The translations under genes and the position numbers were made by a program. A DNA stretch of 51,958 nucleotides. It comes from Candidatus Tritonobacter lacicola (GTDB lineage Bacteria > Auribacterota > Tritonobacteria > Tritonobacterales > Tritonobacteraceae). Below are positions 25,572 to 33,551 of the stretch, piece by piece. Each line of letters begins with the position of its first letter. Positions within the stretch are counted from its first letter, which is position 1. Location of the stretch: NCBI GenBank assembly GCA_030765135.1, contig JAVCDC010000058.1:1-51958 (forward strand), in the 5' to 3' direction. The notes under the pieces were generated by a model. That model had not been told where the DNA came from. It did no database searches and worked only from the letters and a program-made list of their open reading frames with translations.

Positions 25572-26588
25572 ATGAAGGTACTGATTACCGGCGGCGCGGG
25601 GTTTGTAGGAAGCAACCTGGCGAGCCGCCTGGCCCAAGAGGGAATGGACATCGTCATCCTGGACAATCTATCCAGGAGGGGGACTGAGAGGAATATCGAT
25701 TGGCTTCTGGGAAAGCACCCCGGATCTATAAGGTTTATCGAGGGCGATATACGTAATCCGGAAGCGTGCAGCAAGGCTGCTGCTGATGCCGGGATTATTT
25801 TTCATCTGGCCGCTCAGGTCGCGGTGACGACCTCGGTTACCGATCCTCGGAATGATTTCGAGGTGAACGCACTCGGAACGTTCAATATGCTGGAGGCGGC
25901 GCGGGGGAGTTCGGCGGATCCGGTGTTTCTGTTAAGCTCAACCAATAAGGTTTACGGAGGCATGGAGGATATAGAGGTTGTGGAGGGGGATGAGCGGTAC
26001 CGGTTCGCCGATTACCCTGACGGGGTGGGCGAGGACAGGCCGCTTGATTTCCACTCGCCGTACGGATGCTCGAAAGGCTGCGCCGACCAGTACGTGAGGG
26101 ATTACTCGCGGATATACGGCTTGCGAACGCTCGTTTTCCGCATGTCCTGCATCTACGGTCCTCGCCAGTTCGGCAACGAAGATCAGGGCTGGGTGGCGCA
26201 TTTCCTGATCTCCGGCATGAAGGGGAATCCTGTAACGATATACGGAAACGGAAAGCAGGTGAGGGATATACTCCATGTTGACGACCTCTTGGACGCCTAT
26301 CTCGAGGGCGTGAAAAGAGCTGATGAGATCAAGGGGGAAGTCTTCAATGTCGGCGGCGGCCCGGACAACACGCTTTCTCTCCTCGAGCTCATCTCGCTGA
26401 TGGAGGAGCTCTACGGGCGGGAGATGAACTATTCTTTCGCCGACTGGAGGCCCGGAGATCAGCCGGTCTACATCAGCGATACCAGGAAGGTGCGCGGTCG
26501 GTTCGGGTGGAAGCCGAAGTACCCGGTGAGGAAAGGCATCGGGAATCTCCATAGCTGGATTACGGAGAACAAGGGTCTCTTCGCCTAG
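25572..26588 (+). CDS. rfbE: CDP-paratose/tyvelose 2-epimerase-like SDR
   Basis: 338-residue extended SDR. It has TGGAGFVGSNLA (NAD binding), and LSSTNKVYGG with the family-specific STNKVYG in place of the usual STSEVYG. YGCSKGCADQYVRDY supplies the catalytic Tyr-x3-Lys, and FRMSCIYGPRQFGNEDQGW closes the signature. Together these are the pattern of RfbE, which epimerises C2 of CDP-paratose to CDP-tyvelose. The sugar here may differ, because the enzymes that would make the CDP-dideoxysugar (RfbF, RfbG, RfbH, RfbS) are not in the window. A strong AAGGAGGTG site precedes the ATG, the best in this cluster. The next gene starts one base after its stop. Confidence 0.8.
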   Translation: MKVLITGGAGFVGSNLASRLAQEGMDIVILDNLSRRGTERNIDWLLGKHPGSIRFIEGDIRNPEACSKAAADAGIIFHLAAQVAVTTSVTDPRNDFEVNALGTFNMLEAARGSSADPVFLLSSTNKVYGGMEDIEVVEGDERYRFADYPDGVGEDRPLDFHSPYGCSKGCADQYVRDYSRIYGLRTLVFRMSCIYGPRQFGNEDQGWVAHFLISGMKGNPVTIYGNGKQVRDILHVDDLLDAYLEGVKRADEIKGEVFNVGGGPDNTLSLLELISLMEELYGREMNYSFADWRPGDQPVYISDTRKVRGRFGWKPKYPVRKGIGNLHSWITENKGLFA

Positions 26589-26589
26589 A

Positions 26590-27789
26590 ATGAGGCTCCT
26601 CTGGCTGACAGACGATTACCTTCCGCACAGGGGAGGATCAAGGATCGTCTACCATAACATCTGCGCCAGGATCGTTGATGCTCAGTTATGCATGATGACG
26701 AGATGGATGGATGGGTGTGGCGTATTCGACAGGACAGCGGGCTATCGCATTGAACGTGTTCGCGTTCCCTTCCTGAACATGGCATCGGCCGCGGGAGTGG
26801 CGGAGCTGGCGCTCTATCTGCCCTTCCTCTTCGCCGGAATCGCGGAAGTCAGGAGAAGGAGGCCGGATATCTTGCATTGCGGCGAAGCCCTAGCGAGCGG
26901 ACTGGTAGGCTTTGTTATAAGAAAGATGTTCGGTATCCCGTATGTTATATGGCTCCACGATAATCCCTTCGGTCCCGTCTCAAGACTGCGGTACCCCCTC
27001 AAGAGATTTCTGTGCCTGCACGCCGATGGCATAGCCGCATCCTGTAATTACGCCCGCGACGCGATAATCGGTGAGGGATATAAGGGGGAGAGGGCAGAGC
27101 TTATTAACCCCGGCGTGGATACATCGCTCTTCAGGCCATCCGGGGCCGGCGCGAGACTGAGGGCCAGATTGGGCCTCGGGAAGAAGAAGGTCATTCTTAC
27201 CCTTTCGCGCCTTCTTTCGCACAAGGGCCAGGACATGGTTATCCGGGCCCTGCCGGGGCTCATCTCCGGGCATCCCGACCTGGTTTATCTCATCGGCGGG
27301 GCGGGCCCCCAGCGGGAGGCGCTCGAAGAGCTGGCGCGGGTCGTCGGCGTGAGGGACAGGGTGATCTTTGCCGGATTCATCCCCCAGGATGAGATAGCCG
27401 ATTACTATAATGCATGCGATATTTTTATCATGCTAAATCGCGAGGCGGAAGGTGTGAGCTGGGAGGGTTTCGGGATCGTCTTTCTGGAGGCAAGCGCGTG
27501 CGGGAAGCCGGTTATCGGCGGGAGACCCGGCGGCGTCGAAGACTCCATACTCGATGGCGTGACGGGGTTTCTCGTGCCGCCGGAGGATGTAGATGAAATA
27601 GTGCGAAGAGTGAACCTCCTCCTCGGCGACGGGGCTCTCGCCCGGAGGATGGGCGCCGCCGGTATGGAGCGGGCACGGAGCGGTTTCACCTGGACGGAGA
27701 GCGCGCGTAAGACCCTGGCTTTTAGTGAGAAGATAGCGGGGAGAAGAATAACAGACGGGAGTGCTTCCGGTGCGAGACCACGAGATTAA
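26590..27789 (+). CDS. GT4 family glycosyltransferase
   Basis: 399 residues, GT-B fold. N-terminus MRLLWLTDDYLPHRGGSRIV, then a Gly-rich acceptor loop as in PimB/PimA-like mannosyltransferases. The donor domain has LSRLLSHKGQDMVIRALPGL, YLIGGAGPQREAL and VIFAGFIPQDEIADYYNACD. It ends with EGFGIVFLEASACGKPVI (E-x7-E). It probably adds a hexose such as mannose to the cytoplasmic lipid-linked unit. The specificity is not readable. It starts one base after the epimerase stop and overlaps the next methyltransferase gene by about 20 bp. Confidence 0.9.
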   Translation: MRLLWLTDDYLPHRGGSRIVYHNICARIVDAQLCMMTRWMDGCGVFDRTAGYRIERVRVPFLNMASAAGVAELALYLPFLFAGIAEVRRRRPDILHCGEALASGLVGFVIRKMFGIPYVIWLHDNPFGPVSRLRYPLKRFLCLHADGIAASCNYARDAIIGEGYKGERAELINPGVDTSLFRPSGAGARLRARLGLGKKKVILTLSRLLSHKGQDMVIRALPGLISGHPDLVYLIGGAGPQREALEELARVVGVRDRVIFAGFIPQDEIADYYNACDIFIMLNREAEGVSWEGFGIVFLEASACGKPVIGGRPGGVEDSILDGVTGFLVPPEDVDEIVRRVNLLLGDGALARRMGAAGMERARSGFTWTESARKTLAFSEKIAGRRITDGSASGARPRD

Positions 27790-28624
27790 CGAGGAGGTTG
27801 TCCGCAAGGCCAACCTGGAGTTCTACGACCGGACGGCCTTTGAATATTCGATCCACGAACCCGTCGTCTTCCCCTGGAAGTCCCGCGTGCGTGTACAAAG
27901 GGTTCTTGGGAAGATCGGCAGGAGGGGCTGCCGTGGCCGTGCCCTGGAGATCGGCTGCGGCCTGGGGTTCGTAACGCGATATGCCGAGCGCGCGTTCGAC
28001 AGGGCCTACGGCATCGATCTCAGCAGAGAGATGGCAAGGCGCGCCGCTGAGCGGGGGCATCGCGTTGTGATCGCCGACGGCTCGCGTGTCCCTTTCCTCG
28101 CTGAAACGTTCGACGCCGTCATATGCTATTCGGTCCTTCATCACTTTTTCGATTACAGGGGGGTCCTGGAAGAAGCAGCGCGGGTTTTGAAAAAAGGGGG
28201 GTATCTCTATATCGACTGGGACCCCAATATAGGTTTCACAACATCGGCGTCCGCCAGGTTGTATCGATGGATTTCCAGGGGGTATGTTTCGCTGAAGCGC
28301 GTTCTCGGTCTCCTCGATGAGAGTGAGGCGGAACCAAGTGCGCAGGCAACCGACTTCGGAGAAGAGGTCGACCGCCTCGCCAGGTTGGCCGAGTTTCACC
28401 ACCACTATACGCCGGGCGTCGACCCTTCTCATCTCACGGGGTTGCTGAATGAGATCGGCTTTGAGGAAATAAAGCTCTACTATCATGACGATTATATGGA
28501 CCTACGGCCGCGCCTTGACCGCGATATTCCTCTCCGCCTCCTGGGGCTGCTTGTAGGGTTAGCGACGTTAAAGCTCCGGCCCAGCTACCTGAAATGGCTG
28601 GCCGTGGTAGCCAGAAAGGGATGA
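27770..28624 (+). CDS. Class I SAM-dependent methyltransferase
   Basis: 284 residues from GTG 27770 (a GTG at 27761 is an alternative). A GGGAG stretch at 27757-27761 sits 8 bases before 27770 and favours it. Motif I is ALEIGCGLGFVTRYA. The acidic beta-2 residue is in YGIDLSREMARRA. The central motif is FDAVICYSVLHHFF, and strand 5 is LKKGGYLYIDWDPNI. The C-terminal third (HHHYTPGVDPSHLT onward) is probably the substrate cap. Likely a glycan or glycolipid methyltransferase. It overlaps the GT4 gene and the following ATP-grasp gene, so all are translated as one unit. Confidence 0.85.
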   Translation: MRDHEINEEVVRKANLEFYDRTAFEYSIHEPVVFPWKSRVRVQRVLGKIGRRGCRGRALEIGCGLGFVTRYAERAFDRAYGIDLSREMARRAAERGHRVVIADGSRVPFLAETFDAVICYSVLHHFFDYRGVLEEAARVLKKGGYLYIDWDPNIGFTTSASARLYRWISRGYVSLKRVLGLLDESEAEPSAQATDFGEEVDRLARLAEFHHHYTPGVDPSHLTGLLNEIGFEEIKLYYHDDYMDLRPRLDRDIPLRLLGLLVGLATLKLRPSYLKWLAVVARKG

Positions 28625-29835
28625 AGGCTCTTATCCTCGATGCCCATTCCGTTGCCGCGCTCGAGTGCGTCCGGTCTCTGGGGAAGAGGGGCATGGATGT
28701 TGTAGCAGCGGGCTCGGCCGGATCTTTCTCCATTGCGGCTTGCTCCCGGTACTGCGCTCGATACCTCAGCTACCGGAGTCCGTCGGAAGGCGTGGATCGT
28801 TTCATTCTCGACTTCCGGAAAATACTGGAGGCGGAGCGCCCCGACGTGACGATTCTCTCTACAGATGCTACGATACTTCCGGTCTGCCGTAACCGGGGGG
28901 TTTTTCGCGGCCTTACCCGGCTTGCGCTTCCGGAAGACGATGCGCTTGGGACGGCGTCCGACAAGGTGGCAACTTTGGAGCTGGCCATGAGGCTGGGTAT
29001 ACCCGTGCCCGAAACGGCTTTTATCGGCAGCCGGGAGGACCTTTCACGGGCCTTAACGAGCATGGGGCCCCCTCTTGTTGCAAAACCGGGAGCATCACGC
29101 GTGATCGAGGATGGAAGGGTGTCGGGGCGGCGGGTGCCGGTCTTTATCCGCGATAAGAATGATTGCGCCGCTTTCTACTCCAGCGAGGGATCCTTGGCCG
29201 GGTACCCGATCTTGCAGGAGTGGAGGCCGGGCTTCGGTGTCGGTGTATCGGGGGTATTTGACCGGGGCAGGCCGTGCGCCCTCTTTTTTCACAGGAGGCT
29301 CCGCGAAGAGCACCCCCAGGGAGGAAGATCGGCTTACTGCGAGAGTTGTGAGCCGGATGAAGGGATGAAGGCGTACGCGATGTCTCTCATGTCAGGGCTG
29401 GCCTGGCACGGGCCGGCCATGGTGGAGTTCCGCGTGGGCGATGACGGCATTGCCCGCCTCATGGAGATAAATGGGCGGCTCTGGGGGTCCCTGCCCCTGG
29501 CCGTCGCCTCAGGCGTGGACGTCCCGTGGATTATCTATAGACTGGCGCTGGGAGAGGATATCTTGATGTCGGAGAAGTGCTGCCCCGGCCGGCGAGGAAG
29601 ATATCTCGTGGCCGATATCAACCACCTTATGTCCGTCATGAAAGGAAAGCCTGCGGGTTGGCCGGGGCCGTACCCGGCGAGGGCGGGAGCTCTAGCCGGC
29701 TTCATCGGGGCATTTTTCCGCGAGGCGACCTATTTTACATGGAGGAGGGACGATCCGGCGCCGGGATTTCGCGAGCTTATGAGGTTTTTACCGGAGGTTG
29801 CTGGCAGGGTCGCGAGAAGGAGACTAAGCAAGTGA
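28621..29835 (+). CDS. ATP-grasp domain ligase
   Basis: 404 residues. A Rossmann-like pre-ATP-grasp domain (ALILDAHSVAALECVRSLGK) is followed by the ATP-grasp fold: PPLVAKPGASRVIEDG (ATP-binding Lys), QEWRPGFGVGVSGV, and a metal-site end AMVEFRV...ARLMEINGRLWGSLP with the E..E-x-N pattern. These enzymes couple ATP to form acyl-phosphates and then amide, ester or carbamoyl-like bonds. In glycan clusters, members are suspected of attaching an amino acid or other carboxylate to sugars. Start ATG 28621 in an ATGA overlap with the methyltransferase, after AAAGGG. An in-frame ATG at 28594 lies inside that gene. It is followed by a deacetylase gene with a 4-bp overlap. Confidence 0.85.
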   Translation: MKALILDAHSVAALECVRSLGKRGMDVVAAGSAGSFSIAACSRYCARYLSYRSPSEGVDRFILDFRKILEAERPDVTILSTDATILPVCRNRGVFRGLTRLALPEDDALGTASDKVATLELAMRLGIPVPETAFIGSREDLSRALTSMGPPLVAKPGASRVIEDGRVSGRRVPVFIRDKNDCAAFYSSEGSLAGYPILQEWRPGFGVGVSGVFDRGRPCALFFHRRLREEHPQGGRSAYCESCEPDEGMKAYAMSLMSGLAWHGPAMVEFRVGDDGIARLMEINGRLWGSLPLAVASGVDVPWIIYRLALGEDILMSEKCCPGRRGRYLVADINHLMSVMKGKPAGWPGPYPARAGALAGFIGAFFREATYFTWRRDDPAPGFRELMRFLPEVAGRVARRRLSK

Positions 29836-30800
29836 AGGCTAATCTGGCGCGCCTGTTTATCGGGGCCCGTCTTTACCGCGCCGCCGCGCCTTTTACGGGC
29901 TTAAGGGGGAGCTTTGTCGTGTTAATGTACCACAGGATACTGCCCGTCCGTGATCCTTTGCAGCCGTCGGTCAGCTTCGAGGATTTCGCGTCCGATATGG
30001 ATTTTATCTCCCGGAACTTCACGCCGGTTTCACTCTCCTCCCTGACCGGGAGCTTACCGAAGCGCGCGGTTGCGATTACCATAGACGACGGCTACCGGGA
30101 GATTTATGATTTCGTGTATCCCCTGATAAAGGAGAGGGGAGTGCCCGTAACGGCATTTATCGTGAGCGATTTTGCGGGGACCGACCGCGTGCTGTGGACC
30201 ACCGAACTGGCCGAGATGGTGGGAACGGCGGATAGCCATTCGGTCGAACTGGAGACAATGGACGGGGAGATGTTCACGCTGGGGAGCATTGAAGAGAGGC
30301 GCGCTTGTATCGACTCTATCAAGCGTTTCATAAAGCCGGCACCTCCCCGCGTGGGCGATTCCGTCATGGATGAGGTGCGGGCGAAGCTCGGAAGGCGGTC
30401 CGGGGGAAAGAGGGCGATGTTATCGTGGGAGGAGATAGGGGAGATGTCGGGGTCCTGCATGGAGTTCGGCTCCCATACCCGCAGCCACGCCATCGTCTCG
30501 AGAGTCGATAGAAAAAGGGCATGGAATGAGATCGCCGGCTCGAAGGAGGTGATGGAATCGCGCCTGGGTAGAAATGTCGCCTCTTTTTGCTACCCGAACG
30601 GCCAGGAAGGGGATTTCGACGATGAAACGATCGCCATGGTCAGGAAGGCGGGGTATTCCCTGGCTGTCACATCCATACCGGGGGCGAACACTTCCGCTGC
30701 CGACAGGTATGCCCTGAGACGGTCGTGGACCGAGGGGTGCTCGCGGGAGAACCTTTACACCCGCATCTACCGAGAATTTTTATTTCCCCGAAGAGAATAG
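29832..30800 (+). CDS. Polysaccharide deacetylase family protein (NodB fold)
   Basis: 322 residues from GTG 29832 (GTGA overlap with the ATP-grasp stop). NodB motifs: VVLMYHRILP, then VAITIDDGYREIYD (metal-binding Asp pair), EFGSHTRSHAIVSRV (the H-x3-H metal ligands) and FCYPNGQEGDFDDE. The family removes N- or O-acyl groups from sugars with a divalent metal. No signal peptide is evident, so a cytoplasmic or membrane-face role on a lipid-linked intermediate is plausible. The insertion between the TIDDGY and GSHTRSH motifs (about 110 residues) is typical of the 'YHRI' subset found in exopolysaccharide loci. Last gene before a 214-bp repeat-rich gap. Confidence 0.88.
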   Translation: MKANLARLFIGARLYRAAAPFTGLRGSFVVLMYHRILPVRDPLQPSVSFEDFASDMDFISRNFTPVSLSSLTGSLPKRAVAITIDDGYREIYDFVYPLIKERGVPVTAFIVSDFAGTDRVLWTTELAEMVGTADSHSVELETMDGEMFTLGSIEERRACIDSIKRFIKPAPPRVGDSVMDEVRAKLGRRSGGKRAMLSWEEIGEMSGSCMEFGSHTRSHAIVSRVDRKRAWNEIAGSKEVMESRLGRNVASFCYPNGQEGDFDDETIAMVRKAGYSLAVTSIPGANTSAADRYALRRSWTEGCSRENLYTRIYREFLFPRRE

Positions 30801-30812
30801 ATAAAATAACAT

Positions 30813-30896
30813 CCACGAATTGCACGAATTAGCACGAATTTAATGAAAGCTAGCGATGCGTCGGAAAAAATTCGTGAAAATTAGTGAAATTCGTGG
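30813..30896. repeat. Imperfect palindrome of tandem CACGAATT units
   Basis: Left arm 30813-30841: three tandem units (CCACGAATT, GCACGAATT, AGCACGAATT). The right arm 30868-30896 is its imperfect reverse complement, about 25 of 29 positions. A 26-bp spacer separates the arms. It would fold into a long hairpin after the deacetylase gene. It shares the CCACGAA core with sites at 6181 and 36572. Confidence 0.75.
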
Positions 30897-30925
30897 ATAA
30901 ATAGGTTTTGTTTTACCTATAAGTC

Positions 30926-31014
30926 TAATTCACTGCCTAGGAATTTCAAAAAAGTATATGGCTCCGACGCAGTCGGAGCATTGATAAATTTGCGAGCGCA
31001 GCGAGCTAATTTAT
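30926..31014 (+). repeat. Two-hairpin dispersed repeat, copy 2 (extended form)
   Basis: 89 bp ending at the base before the ATG at 31015. The last 54 bp match copy 1 at 51 positions. The first about 28 bp (TAATTCACTGCCTAGGAATT and on) match copy 3. Hairpin A is GCTCCGAC-GCA-GTCGGAGC, hairpin B is GCGAGC-GCA-GCGAGC, and ATAAATT/AATTTAT form a perfect 7-bp outer pair. A TCTAAT at 30924-30929 may be a -10 box, but no good -35 is seen. No ribosome site precedes the next gene. Confidence 0.85.
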
Positions 31015-31770
31015 ATGAAGTCGATATCGGTGGTGGTTCCGGTTTATAACGAGGAGAGGAGGCTCCCGGGCTCCCTTTTCCGCATACTCTCGTATCTCAG
31101 GTCGGGCAACTTTGACTACGAGGTGGTGATAGCGGACGACGGGAGCACGGACTCGACTCTCCATTCCATAGAGCATCTCGTCAGGTCAGGCGAGGGCCGG
31201 GTGAAGGTGCTCGGGGGGGAGGAGAACAGGGGGAAGGGCCACGCTACCGGGAAGGGCGTCCTGGCCGCTTCGAAGGAATATATTCTGTTTACAGACGCGG
31301 ACCTCTCCACGCCCATCGAGGAGCTCGAGAAGCTGGCCGCCGCTCTCGATGCGGGCTCGGATATAGCGATAGCTTCCAGGGCTTTGCCCGGCTCAGATGT
31401 CAGGGTCCGTCAGAGTTGGCTCCGGGAGACGATGGGGAAGGTGTTCAACTTTATCCTCCGGTTACTCGGCCTCACGCGGTTCAGGGATACTCAGTGCGGT
31501 TTTAAAATGTTCAGACGGAACGTTGCCCGGAGACTGTTCCGCTGCTCCAGGGTGTCAGGTTTCGCTTTCGACATGGAGATACTCTTCCTCGCGGGTAAGT
31601 TTGGTTATTCAGTAGCGGAGGTTCCTGTCGTATGGGTGGATTCGCCCAGCTCACGCGTCAGCATCCTGGGCGACCCGGTCAGCATGTTTCTCGATTCGAT
31701 CCATGTGAGGTGGAGGTACTTCCGGGGATTGTACGGCAATAATTTCGAATCAAGGAGTCCGGAATTATGA
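31015..31770 (+). CDS. GT2 glycosyltransferase (dolichyl-phosphate glucosyltransferase/DPM1-like)
   Basis: 251 residues, single GT-A domain. Motifs: SVVVPVYNEERRLPGSL, ADDGSTDSTL, ENRGKGHATGKGVLAA, LFTDADLSTPIEELEKL (DxD) and DTQCGFKMFRR. The NRGKG block and the STPI after DxD are the hallmarks of the ALG5-like (dolichyl-phosphate beta-glucosyltransferase) branch. It would charge a polyprenyl phosphate for one of the GT-C proteins. No membrane helices. ATG 31015 directly follows a two-hairpin repeat without a Shine-Dalgarno sequence. It overlaps the PHP gene by 4 bp. Confidence 0.88.
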   Translation: MKSISVVVPVYNEERRLPGSLFRILSYLRSGNFDYEVVIADDGSTDSTLHSIEHLVRSGEGRVKVLGGEENRGKGHATGKGVLAASKEYILFTDADLSTPIEELEKLAAALDAGSDIAIASRALPGSDVRVRQSWLRETMGKVFNFILRLLGLTRFRDTQCGFKMFRRNVARRLFRCSRVSGFAFDMEILFLAGKFGYSVAEVPVVWVDSPSSRVSILGDPVSMFLDSIHVRWRYFRGLYGNNFESRSPEL

Positions 31771-32540
31771 AGGCGTTCCTTCACGTACATACAACCTTCT
31801 CGTATGACGGCGAGGTCTCTCTGGAGGAGGTAGTGAAGTCTGCCCGCTCTCTGGGAGCGGGGGTTGTTTTTCTAAACGAGCATTTAAAGGGGATGACCCG
31901 GAACGCCTACGGGGAGCTTGTCAGGAGGGCCCGGAGCCTGTCGGACGGGGGGATGGCCGTCGTTCCCGGCCTGGAGGTGAAATTGCCGGATGGGGGGGAT
32001 CTCCTGGCTGCAGGCGTCGGTGGCTTGCCGCGGTCGGGGGATATGTGTTCCCTGGCCGATGAGATTCACGAGATGGGGGGGGTGGCCATTCTGGCGCACC
32101 CGGATGAGGCGCGGGGCATTTCGCCGGCCGGCTTCAGGGCGCTTGACGGCATCGAGGTATGGAACGGCCTTCACGACTCAAAATATTTCCCGAACGGAGC
32201 AGGGCTCGCCCTTCTCAAAAGGGGGCGTGCCCATAACAGTAATCTCTTCGGCTGCTGCGGCCTCGACCTTCACAAGAAGGACGATTGGTTTCCCCTATAT
32301 TTATCGATGGAGGCGCGGCAGGGAGGCGGCCTGCTTGCCGCGTTGCGATCGGGGGCGTTCTCTTACGGGAGGAAGAACTTGAAGTTCGGCGCGGAGTGGG
32401 CGCCGAATATGCCCGCCTCCGCGGCCCTTACGGCCCTGACTTGCGCCTACAAGGCGTGCGCCCTGGGCCTGAGAAAGACGAGCTGTTCTCTCCCGCGCTT
32501 CATGAGCGGGGCCATGAGAAGGTTGACCGGAGAACGATAG
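31767..32540 (+). CDS. PHP domain phosphoesterase
   Basis: 257 residues. PHP metal-binding motifs: HVHTTFSYDG (His6, His8, Asp14), FLNEHLKGM (in place of the usual TDHN/S), PGLEVKLPDG, ILAHPDEARG and FGCCGLDLHKK (final D-x-H). The family hydrolyses phosphomonoesters with two or three metals. Related enzymes act on sugar phosphates, inositol phosphates or phosphotyrosine. Substrate unknown. Overlap with the GT2 gene suggests action on the same pathway. It is convergent with arnD, with only 3 bp between the two stops, so the transcripts must overlap or end inside the opposite gene. Confidence 0.85.
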   Translation: MKAFLHVHTTFSYDGEVSLEEVVKSARSLGAGVVFLNEHLKGMTRNAYGELVRRARSLSDGGMAVVPGLEVKLPDGGDLLAAGVGGLPRSGDMCSLADEIHEMGGVAILAHPDEARGISPAGFRALDGIEVWNGLHDSKYFPNGAGLALLKRGRAHNSNLFGCCGLDLHKKDDWFPLYLSMEARQGGGLLAALRSGAFSYGRKNLKFGAEWAPNMPASAALTALTCAYKACALGLRKTSCSLPRFMSGAMRRLTGER

Positions 32541-32543
32541 GGA

Positions 32544-33467
32544 TTACACTGCGGTCGGCACGGAATCGGCCACACGACCTTGAACCTGTACGGCGACCCA
32601 GCCCTCGCGGCCGGGGATGGAGCCCCTGCCGATGGCGCCCGAAGGGATGGCGGAAAGGTCCCCGGGAAGAAGAAAGCAGAGGGGGACAATGGTTATGCCG
32701 GACGTGAGAGCTTTCCTGATAAACTCTTCGAAAAGCTCCCTGCGCATCATCCCCTCGACCTCCGCGTGGATCGTCAGCACGTTGAGCCGGTCCTCTTTCA
32801 CAATAGAGAGGATATAGTCATTGTAATTTTTGTCCGTAATCCCTTTGCGGCCGAGCACCTCGTCGTACGTGGGCAGCGTCACGGGTACCTGGGGGACGCA
32901 GAGGCGTCTGCCGTCCACGACGGGATAGAAGATGGTGCTCCCCCGGCAGTCGCTGGCGTAGCGTAAACCGAGAGATTGCTCGGCGCGCAGCAGCGCGTCC
33001 GTGCATTTCCAGCCCGGCGCGGCGAACGATTCCGGCGGATTTCCCGCGATTTCAGAGAGCGCTGCCATGCCCCGACCCAGCTCGCCCGCGACCTCCTCGA
33101 CGGACATGCGCCCTGCGCGGCTCTGCCACCGATGGTGGTCCCAGGCGTGGAGGCCGATCTCGTGCCCTTCCACCTTTGCCCGCCGGAGGTGAGGCTGGAG
33201 GACTTTCCATATAAGCGGTCCCGGCCAGAGGGTGCCGCGGAGCAGTATGCCCCAGCCGTAGAGGCTCGGGGCGCGGGACTTCAGCATCTTGATCAGGAAA
33301 TCCCTCCTGAAGAGGCGCCATATATGACGCCCCATGTTGTCCGGACCCACCGAAAAGAAGAAAGAGGCCCGTATCCCGAACCGCCCCATGGTATCGAGCA
33401 GACGGGGGAGGCCCGCGCGGGTCCCGTTTAACGTATCGATGTCAACGCGGAGACCGATGCTTATCAT
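32544..33467 (-). CDS. arnD: Deformylase of undecaprenyl-phosphate-L-Ara4FN
   Basis: 307 residues (E. coli 296). It removes the formyl group from undecaprenyl-phosphate-4-formamido-L-arabinose. ArnD signatures: GLRVDIDTLNGTRAGLPRLL, FFFSVGPDNMGRHIWRLF, SLYGWGILLRGTLWPG and EIGLHAWDHHRWQSRAG. The Asp pair of RVDIDT and the H-x3-H of HAWDHH are the NodB metal sites. Last gene of the arn set, 84 bp after arnA. The C-terminal tail is slightly extended. Confidence 0.95.
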   Translation of the reverse strand: MISIGLRVDIDTLNGTRAGLPRLLDTMGRFGIRASFFFSVGPDNMGRHIWRLFRRDFLIKMLKSRAPSLYGWGILLRGTLWPGPLIWKVLQPHLRRAKVEGHEIGLHAWDHHRWQSRAGRMSVEEVAGELGRGMAALSEIAGNPPESFAAPGWKCTDALLRAEQSLGLRYASDCRGSTIFYPVVDGRRLCVPQVPVTLPTYDEVLGRKGITDKNYNDYILSIVKEDRLNVLTIHAEVEGMMRRELFEEFIRKALTSGITIVPLCFLLPGDLSAIPSGAIGRGSIPGREGWVAVQVQGRVADSVPTAV

Positions 33468-33551
33468 GGGCAGCAGGGAGCGACTGAGTGTTCGAACTGT
33501 GAAGTGCTGTATGACGGGGGTCCGGATTTGCTCATTGCACCAAAACCTCCT

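Noticed and set aside
29577-29831. Upstream extension of the deacetylase frame
   Set aside because: It reads through the ATP-grasp gene in another frame. The NodB-type N-terminus starts at GTG 29832.
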